From positions 455-6,690 of the forward strand of contig DNXT01000106.1 of NCBI GenBank assembly GCA_003505795.1: a DNA stretch of 6,236 nucleotides. The letters run 5' to 3'. The DNA comes from Lysobacteraceae bacterium (GTDB taxonomy: Bacteria; Pseudomonadota; Gammaproteobacteria; Xanthomonadales; Xanthomonadaceae). Numbering within the stretch: position 1 is the stretch's first letter; each line of letters opens with the position of its first letter. Both the position numbers and the translations under genes were made by a program. Below are positions 1-4,791 of this stretch, piece by piece. The notes under the pieces were generated by a model. It was not told the DNA's origin, made no database searches, and saw only the letters and a program-made list of their open reading frames with translations.

Positions 1-606
<606 letters not shown>

Positions 607-635
607 GGGGGGATCGATCTCGTCTTGGTTTTTGC

Positions 636-698
636 GGCAGGGGGTTTCAGCCCGGACGCTTTTCCGGGAAAGCCCGGTCGGGGCCGAGCCCCTCCCAC
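636..698. repeat. Degenerate REP-like palindrome between the DUF4159 gene and moxR
   Basis: This is an imperfect inverted repeat. The left arm contains GGGGTTTCAGCCCGGACG and the right arm, read on the other strand, begins GTGGGAGGGGCTCGGCCCCG. The arms surround a centre, CTTTTCCGGGAAAG, that can itself fold. It belongs to the same family and lies in the same orientation as the copy at 4710-4773, but the arms have diverged. It fills most of the 114-base gap between the two genes and could fold in the transcript upstream of moxR. Apart from this element I see no clear promoter in that gap. Confidence 0.75.
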
Positions 699-720
699 AG
701 GAGTCATCGGCTGCTGGTTG

Positions 721-1422
721 TCAGCTGTTCAATGCATACATCACGATGTTCACCGCGAATTTCGTGTTGTCCTCGGCCAGGAAGCGCTTGTTGCGCCAGT
801 CGTAGTCCCACTCGCAGCCGTAGTCCTTGTTGCTGTAGAGCACGCCGAGCCGGCCGTCGATCTCGATGCCCTTCAGGTAGTCGTGCACCAGGTCGTCGCC
901 CCAGCCGTTGAGCTCGAAGCCGGTGGCCGGCGGTCCGTCGGGGAACTTGAAGAAACTGCTGTACAGCGGGTGCCGGTTGGGCAGCCTGTGCAGGGCGGCC
1001 TTGCCGAAGATCGACCCCATCTGCGCCTCGAACGACCTGGCGAACAGGCCGTCGATGTCGTGGTTGCAGTCGTCCACGAACACGAAGCCGCCGTTGCGCA
1101 CGTAGCGCTCGAAGTTGCGCCGCTCGGCCGGGTTGAACTCGACCAGCTTGTGCCCGGCCAGGTAGCAGAACGGCGCCTGCAGCATGCGCGGATCGGCCAG
1201 CGGCAGCACGTGCTCGTCCGGATCCACGCGCAGGTGGGTGTAGTCGATCAGCGAGGTGATCAGGTTGGACGGCATGCGCGCGTCCACGTCCCAGTCGCCG
1301 GAGTCGTAGCGCAGGCGGGTGAACCAGAAGTCGTAGCGCGCCGCCTGCGCCGCGGCGACGCCCGGCAGCGCCAGCGCGGCGGCGCCGCCCAGCATCAGTT
1401 TCAGGAATTGCGCGCGGGTCAT
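721..1422 (-). CDS. DUF4159-domain protein with Tat-like signal peptide
   Basis: A 233-residue protein of the DUF4159 family, whose biochemical function is not established. I recall the domain as related to the ThuA/class I glutamine amidotransferase-like fold, which is not proven here. Family features are FTRLRYDSGDWDVD (residues 34-47), LRVDPDEHVLPLADPRML (64-81), FCYLAGH (85-91), then YVRNGGFVFVDDCNHDIDG (107-125), HPLYSSFF (151-158) and the C-terminal GIEIDGRLGVLYSNKDYGCEW (185-205). C119 in the DDCN motif sits after a hydrophobic strand and would be the residue to test. Residues 1-28 look like a signal peptide: TRAQFLK, a hydrophobic stretch, then AAAQA. The first motif resembles the Tat consensus with one Arg replaced by Ala, so the mature protein is probably outside the cytoplasm. 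An in-frame ATG at 1429-1431 would add MRA and has a better spaced AAGG. An ATG at 1504-1506 would translate the intergenic repeat and has no ribosome binding site, so it is rejected. The gene lies 151 bases downstream of pmbA. Confidence 0.88.
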   Translation of the reverse strand: MTRAQFLKLMLGGAAALALPGVAAAQAARYDFWFTRLRYDSGDWDVDARMPSNLITSLIDYTHLRVDPDEHVLPLADPRMLQAPFCYLAGHKLVEFNPAERRNFERYVRNGGFVFVDDCNHDIDGLFARSFEAQMGSIFGKAALHRLPNRHPLYSSFFKFPDGPPATGFELNGWGDDLVHDYLKGIEIDGRLGVLYSNKDYGCEWDYDWRNKRFLAEDNTKFAVNIVMYALNS

Positions 1423-1447
1423 TGCCCTCATCCGCCCCTTCGGGGCA

Positions 1448-1471
1448 CCTTCTCCCGCTGACGGGAGAAGG
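1448..1471. repeat. Hairpin 1 of the 138-bp element
   Basis: Perfect 10-bp stem CCTTCTCCCG (1448-1457) paired with CGGGAGAAGG (1462-1471) around the loop CTGA. The stem sequence is the same as in the second hairpin 62 bases away, so arms of the two hairpins could also pair with each other. Confidence 0.85.
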
Positions 1472-1519
1472 CCGGAGGCCAGGCGGAAGGCATCGCCGGA
1501 AAGCATCGGAGCACTGCTT

Positions 1520-1543
1520 CCTTCTCCCGCCTGCGGGAGAAGG
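1520..1543. repeat. Hairpin 2 of the 138-bp element
   Basis: Perfect 10-bp stem CCTTCTCCCG (1520-1529) paired with CGGGAGAAGG (1534-1543) around the loop CCTG. It lies 31 bases downstream, in transcript terms, of the pmbA stop codon and is the first structure the pmbA mRNA would form after its stop. Confidence 0.85.
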
Positions 1544-1573
1544 CGCGCGCAGGGCGGATGAGGCCAGCTCCGC

Positions 1574-2908
1574 TCACACCGCGTCCGACAGCGAGGTAAA
1601 GGTGAAATCGCGCAGCCGCATCGGCGGGATCATCATCACGAAGTTCGATTCGTCGCCGGCCACGCGCACCGGCCGGCCGAGCTCGTCGATGTTGTTGAGC
1701 ATGATCACCGGCGACTCGTTGAAGCGGAAGTTCTTCAGCGGATACTTGATCTGGCCGTTCTCGATGTAGAACGTGCCGTCGCGGGTCAGGCCGGTCAGCA
1801 GCACGGTCTGCGGATCGACCATGCGGATGTACCAGGTGCGCGTCACCAGGATGCCCTTCTCGGTGGTGCGCACCAGCTCGGCGATCGACTTGTCGCCGCC
1901 GGCCATCAGCAGGTTGCCCGGCTCGCCGATCGCGCGCTTGCCGTTCTTCTGCGCCCAGTAGCGCGAGTACTGCAGGTTGGCGATCTTGCCGTTCTCCACG
2001 ATCGCCATCTTCTCGCGCGGCAGGCCTTCCTGGTCCCACGGCATCACCGGCGCGCGCGGGTCCCACGGGTCGGCGGTGATGTTCACGCGCGGGTCGTAGA
2101 CCTGCTCGCCGAGCTTGTTGCCGCCGCCCTTCCTGGACAGGAAGCTGCGGCCCTCGTCGGCCATGCGCGCGTCGAAGAAGTTCATCATGAAGGAGATCAG
2201 GCCGGCGGCCGCGGCCGGTTCCAGGATCACCGTGTACTTGCCCGGCTCCAGCGCCTTGGCCTCGGCCGACTCGCTGGCCTTGCGCATCGCGATGCGGATG
2301 TCCTGGTCGGCCTTGAAGTCGGCCGCGTCCTTGAGGTTGCGCCCGACCCAGCCGGAGCCGCGGCCGTCCTCGGTGCGCACCGTGCAGGTGTAGTCGAAGC
2401 GCGCGCCGCGCTGGTAGCCGAAGTTGCCGTTGCTGTTGGCGAACGCCTCGAAGCTGTGGCCGTCCTCGAGGAAGCCGGCGGCGATCAGGCCGTTGCCCTT
2501 GCAGGGCGTGATCGAGTCGGCGGCGACCTGGGCGCGGAACTCGGGCGTGATCGCGGCGGTGGACTCGCTGAAGGTCGGGCTGGCGGTGTAGCTCTGCTTC
2601 TGCACCGCCGGCACGAACTCGGGATTCTCCGGCGCCAGCCGCGCCAGGTCCTCGGCGCGGCGTACCACGCGCTCCAGCGCCGCGTCGTCGAACTCGTTGA
2701 TGGTGGCCGTGCCCACGCGCTTGCCGAACGCCACCGTCACCACCAGTTCGGTGTCGTCGACGATGCCGCTGGTGGAGACGTTGTTGAGGGCGAAACGGAT
2801 GTTGCCGTTGACCGAGCCGCTCAATGCGGCGGTGCATTCGTCGGCCTTGGACAGCGCGATGACCTTGTCGAGGATGGCCTTGGCCTGCGCTTCGGTGAGG
2901 ATGCTCAT
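1574..2908 (-). CDS. pmbA: TldE/PmbA-type partner subunit lacking the zinc motif
   Basis: A 444-residue member of the TldD/PmbA (U62) family, close to the roughly 450 residues of E. coli PmbA/TldE. In the known system TldE lacks the metal site and forms a heterodimeric protease with TldD that cleaves unfolded or modified peptides (microcin B17, CcdA). Here PGKYTVILEPAAAAG (222-236) aligns with the TldD segment that precedes HExxxH, but it continues LISFMMNFFDARMADEG (237-253) with no zinc-binding His pair. That marks it as the TldE type. The C-terminal domain runs through RTTEKGILVTRTWYIRMVDPQ (347-367), LTGLTRDGTFYIENGQIKYP (371-390) and the last 50 residues. The N-terminus, MSILTEAQAKAILDKVIALS, has no signal peptide, unlike the upstream TldD. 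ATG 2908 is fixed by an AAGGAG seven bases upstream. Only 21 bases separate it from the upstream tldD stop, so the two are surely co-transcribed. The family is certain; the pmbA name follows from the missing motif and context. Confidence 0.93.
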   Translation of the reverse strand: MSILTEAQAKAILDKVIALSKADECTAALSGSVNGNIRFALNNVSTSGIVDDTELVVTVAFGKRVGTATINEFDDAALERVVRRAEDLARLAPENPEFVPAVQKQSYTASPTFSESTAAITPEFRAQVAADSITPCKGNGLIAAGFLEDGHSFEAFANSNGNFGYQRGARFDYTCTVRTEDGRGSGWVGRNLKDAADFKADQDIRIAMRKASESAEAKALEPGKYTVILEPAAAAGLISFMMNFFDARMADEGRSFLSRKGGGNKLGEQVYDPRVNITADPWDPRAPVMPWDQEGLPREKMAIVENGKIANLQYSRYWAQKNGKRAIGEPGNLLMAGGDKSIAELVRTTEKGILVTRTWYIRMVDPQTVLLTGLTRDGTFYIENGQIKYPLKNFRFNESPVIMLNNIDELGRPVRVAGDESNFVMMIPPMRLRDFTFTSLSDAV

Positions 2909-2915
2909 TGGTGTT

Positions 2916-2921
2916 CTCCTT
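2916..2921 (-). promoter_or_regulatory. Strong ribosome binding site of pmbA
   Basis: AAGGAG on the minus strand, seven bases before the ATG at 2906-2908. It is the best Shine-Dalgarno sequence in the window. It fixes the pmbA start and so confirms that the protein begins without a signal peptide. It lies within the 21-base gap after the tldD stop. Confidence 0.85.
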
Positions 2922-2929
2922 GGCGCCGG

Positions 2930-4564
2930 TCAGCCCAGCGAACGGGCGGTGTTGATGACGTTGATGCCGTTGAAACGGGCGGTGGACGAGCCGTGCGAGA
3001 CCGCCGAGACCTGGCTCGGCTGGCCCTTGCCGTCGAAGAACGAGCCGCCCAGGCGGTAGTCGCGTTCGTCGGCCACCGCCACGCAGGCGTTCCAGAACTC
3101 CGGCGTGCGGATCTGGTAGGCCACGTCCTCGAGCATGCGGGTGATCTGGCCGTTCTTGATCTCGTAGAACAGCTGCCCGCCGAACTGCGCGTTGTAGCGC
3201 TGCTGGTCGATCGAGAACGAGCCGTCGCCGATGATGTAGATGCCGTTCTCCACGTCCTTGATCAGCTCGGCCACGCTCAGCGGGGTCTTGCCGGCGGCCA
3301 GCGACACGTTGGCCATGCGCTGGAACTGCACGCTCGACCACGAGTCGGCGTAGCAGCAGCCGTCCGACTCGGTCTTGCCGAGGATGTGGGCCTGGTCGCG
3401 GATGGTCTGGTAGTCGACCAGCTTGCCGTCGCGGATCAGGTCCCACTGCTTGGTCTTGACGCCCTCGTCGTCGTAGCCGACCGCGCCGAGGCTGCCCGGC
3501 TGGGTCTTGTCGGCGAAGATGTGGACCTTGTCGCTGCCGTACTGGAAGTGCTGCTCGCGCTTGTCCAGGGTGGCGAAGCTGGTGCCGGCGTAGTTGGCCT
3601 CGTAGCCGAGCACCCGGTCCAGCTCCAGCGGATGCCCGACCGACTCGTGGATGGTCAGCCAGGTGTGCGAGGGGTCCAGCACCAGGTCGTACTTGCCCGG
3701 CTTCACCGACGGCGCCTTGAGCTTCTCCTGGGCCTGTTTGGCGGCGGCGATCGCGTCCTCCTTCATGTCGTAGGACAGGCCGTAGTTGACCACGCCGTTG
3801 GGGGTGACCACCTTGCCGCCGCGGCTGCCGTCCAGGTATTCGTAGCCCAGCCCCATCGGCGCCGACAGCCCGTCGCGGGTGCGGAACTTGCCGCTGGCCT
3901 TGTCGATCGCGGTCACCGTCATCGGCGCCCAGATCCGGTGCACGTCCTGGTCGATGTAGGAGCCGTCGGTGCTGGCGAAGTACTTCTGCTCGTTGACCAG
4001 GAACAGCATCGAGTTGACGAAGTCGGCGCCGGCGCCGATCGCCGCGGCGTTGACGCCCAGCAGCAGGTCGACCTTGTCCTTGAGCGGCACTTCCATCGCG
4101 TTCTTCCTGATCGGCGTCTTCCACGAGACCTCGCCGTAGCCCGGCGCCTTGGCCAGCTGCACCGGCGCGGTCTGGATCCTGGCGTTGGCCTTGGCGATCG
4201 CCGCCGCCTGCTGCGCGGCCTGGGCGATGCCGGCCTCGCTCAGGTTGTTGGTCGCCGCGAAGCCCCAGGCGCCGCCGGCGATCACGCGGATGCCGACGCC
4301 GGTCGATTCGGTGTTCACCACGTTCTGGACCTTGTCCTCGCGGGTGATCACGAACTGGCGCAGGTAGCGGCCGATGCGCACGTCGCAGTAGCTGGCCCCG
4401 GCCTTGCGCGCGGCGTCCAGGCCGGCGTCGGCCAGGCGTTTCTTCAGCGCCGGGTCCAGGGTGGTCAGCAACTGCTCGGCCGCGACGGCCTTGCCAAGGA
4501 AGGACGGCACCATCAGGCCGCCTGCGGTCAGCCCGGTCAGGGCCAGGAAATCACGTCGTTGCAC
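2930..4564 (-). CDS. tldD: TldD-type zinc metallopeptidase with Tat signal peptide
   Basis: A 544-residue TldD-family metallopeptidase; E. coli TldD is about 480, and the excess is largely the leader. It starts at GTG 4562-4564, seven bases after GGGGAG. Residues 1-29 form a Tat signal peptide: MQRRDFLAL has the twin arginine, followed by a hydrophobic region and a likely cut after AVA (26-28), so export to the periplasm is predicted. The N-terminal domain includes ADAGLDAARKAGASYCDVRI (45-64) and GVGIRVIAGGAWGFAATN (89-106). The zinc motif HESVGH gives H306, E307 and H311, followed by PLELDRVLGYEANYAGTSFA. The C-terminal domain includes GSLGAVGYDDEG (357-368) and GKGQPSQVSAVSHGSS (513-528). 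Where E. coli TldD has its third zinc ligand, a Cys in a CGK motif, this protein has D511 in DGK. It is a close, gapless paralog of the upstream gene over 480 residues and is followed 21 bases later by pmbA. Substrate unknown. Confidence 0.94.
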   Translation of the reverse strand: MQRRDFLALTGLTAGGLMVPSFLGKAVAAEQLLTTLDPALKKRLADAGLDAARKAGASYCDVRIGRYLRQFVITREDKVQNVVNTESTGVGIRVIAGGAWGFAATNNLSEAGIAQAAQQAAAIAKANARIQTAPVQLAKAPGYGEVSWKTPIRKNAMEVPLKDKVDLLLGVNAAAIGAGADFVNSMLFLVNEQKYFASTDGSYIDQDVHRIWAPMTVTAIDKASGKFRTRDGLSAPMGLGYEYLDGSRGGKVVTPNGVVNYGLSYDMKEDAIAAAKQAQEKLKAPSVKPGKYDLVLDPSHTWLTIHESVGHPLELDRVLGYEANYAGTSFATLDKREQHFQYGSDKVHIFADKTQPGSLGAVGYDDEGVKTKQWDLIRDGKLVDYQTIRDQAHILGKTESDGCCYADSWSSVQFQRMANVSLAAGKTPLSVAELIKDVENGIYIIGDGSFSIDQQRYNAQFGGQLFYEIKNGQITRMLEDVAYQIRTPEFWNACVAVADERDYRLGGSFFDGKGQPSQVSAVSHGSSTARFNGINVINTARSLG

Positions 4565-4571
4565 GGCGATA

Positions 4572-4577
4572 CTCCCC
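4572..4577 (-). promoter_or_regulatory. Ribosome binding site deciding the GTG start of tldD
   Basis: GGGGAG on the minus strand lies seven bases before GTG 4562-4564. No in-frame ATG lies nearby upstream, and starting here puts the twin-arginine motif at residues 3-4, as expected for a Tat leader. Both facts support the GTG start. Confidence 0.75.
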
Positions 4578-4582
4578 GGAAA

Positions 4583-4600
4583 TCCGCGCGGCGGCGCGGA
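4583..4600. other. Small GC-rich hairpin in the tldD leader
   Basis: TCCGCGC (4583-4589) pairs perfectly with GCGCGGA (4594-4600) around a GGCG loop on the plus strand. In the minus-strand transcript it sits five bases upstream of the ribosome binding site. It could affect translation start or simply reflect local GC richness. On the plus strand it is followed by GGTTTTGG, but no plus-strand gene needs a terminator here. Confidence 0.4.
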
Positions 4601-4638
4601 GGTTTTGGTAGGGCGCGGCACAAGGCGGCGCGTCCCCG

Positions 4639-4668
4639 ATTCTTGCGGCGCGGCGGAGAAGCCGTCAA
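4639..4668 (-). promoter_or_regulatory. Possible sigma-70 promoter for the second tldD
   Basis: On the minus strand TTGACG (4668-4663) matches five of six bases of the -35 consensus. After an 18-base spacer comes AAGAAT (4644-4639), which matches four of six -10 bases. It lies about 75 bases upstream of the GTG start and downstream of the palindrome. The -10 box is weak and the region very GC-rich, so this is only a candidate. Confidence 0.3.
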
Positions 4669-4709
4669 ATGACTTTAGGCATGGTCCGGCGCATCGGCGG
4701 CACGGTTTT

Positions 4710-4773
4710 GTGGGCGGGGCTTCAGCCCCGACGCTTCTTCGGGAAGGCCCGTCGCGGCTGAAGCCCCTCCCAC
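4710..4773. repeat. REP-like palindrome downstream of the first tldD
   Basis: Two 24-base arms (4710-4733 and 4750-4773) are reverse complements with two mismatches. Both contain GGGGCTTCAGCC, and the outer ends read GTGGG and CCCAC. The 16-base centre, CTTCTTCGGGAAGGCC, can form its own CTTC/GAAG pairing. A diverged copy in the same orientation lies at 636-698. The sequence resembles dispersed palindromes I recall from Xanthomonas-group and Pseudomonas genomes, where they usually sit just after genes, as here 18 bases past the tldD stop codon. It may stabilise the 3' end of the upstream transcript; it has no T-run. Confidence 0.82.
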
Positions 4774-4791
4774 GGGAGGGCGAGGCGCCGC

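Larger units (their letters stand above)
1426..1563. repeat. 138-bp element with 12-bp terminal inverted repeats (MITE/REP-pair-like)
   Basis: The ends CCTCATCCGCCC (1426-1437) and GGGCGGATGAGG (1552-1563) are perfect reverse complements. Inside are two near-identical hairpins, each with a 10-bp stem (CCTTCTCCCG/CGGGAGAAGG) and a 4-base loop, at 1448-1471 and 1520-1543. A small GCCCC-TTC-GGGGC hairpin lies at 1434-1446. The element nearly fills the gap between pmbA and the DUF4159 gene. No transposase frame is present, so it would be a non-autonomous element or paired REP sequence. The motif resembles dispersed repeats I recall from Xanthomonas-group genomes. No T-run follows the stems on the minus strand, so it is not a canonical intrinsic terminator, though it could slow transcription or protect mRNA ends. 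Confidence 0.85.
4565..4791. other. 227-bp gap between the two tldD genes
   Basis: This is the longest non-coding stretch in the window. Going in the direction of transcription it holds a palindrome (4710-4773), a weak promoter candidate (4639-4668), a GC-rich 7-bp hairpin (4583-4600) and the ribosome binding site of the second tldD gene (4572-4577). Its length contrasts with the 21-base gap before pmbA and suggests the second tldD and pmbA may have their own promoter. Minus-strand frames that run through it from the upstream gene look like read-through translation of non-coding DNA. Confidence 0.7.

Noticed and set aside
1423..1506. Longer DUF4159 protein starting at ATG 1506
   Set aside because: The extra 28 residues translate the intergenic repeat, no ribosome binding site precedes the ATG, and it would bury the signal peptide.
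1448..1543. Intrinsic terminator after pmbA
   Set aside because: The stems are strong but no T-run follows on the minus strand, and the same hairpins occur as parts of a repeat element; an attenuating effect remains possible.
1448..1543. CRISPR-like repeat array
   Set aside because: There are only two copies of a short palindromic core inside one element, without further repeat-spacer units or cas genes.
1428..4124. An 898-codon minus-strand open frame spanning pmbA and part of tldD
   Set aside because: It is in a different frame from both real genes, reads through the intergenic repeat and gives an Arg/Gly/Gln-rich product with no domain.
2456..4672. A 738-codon plus-strand open frame across pmbA and tldD
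   Set aside because: It is antisense to two well-supported genes; its translation is low-complexity (rich in V, A, G, R, H, D) with no recognisable domain, as expected for the reverse strand of GC-rich genes.
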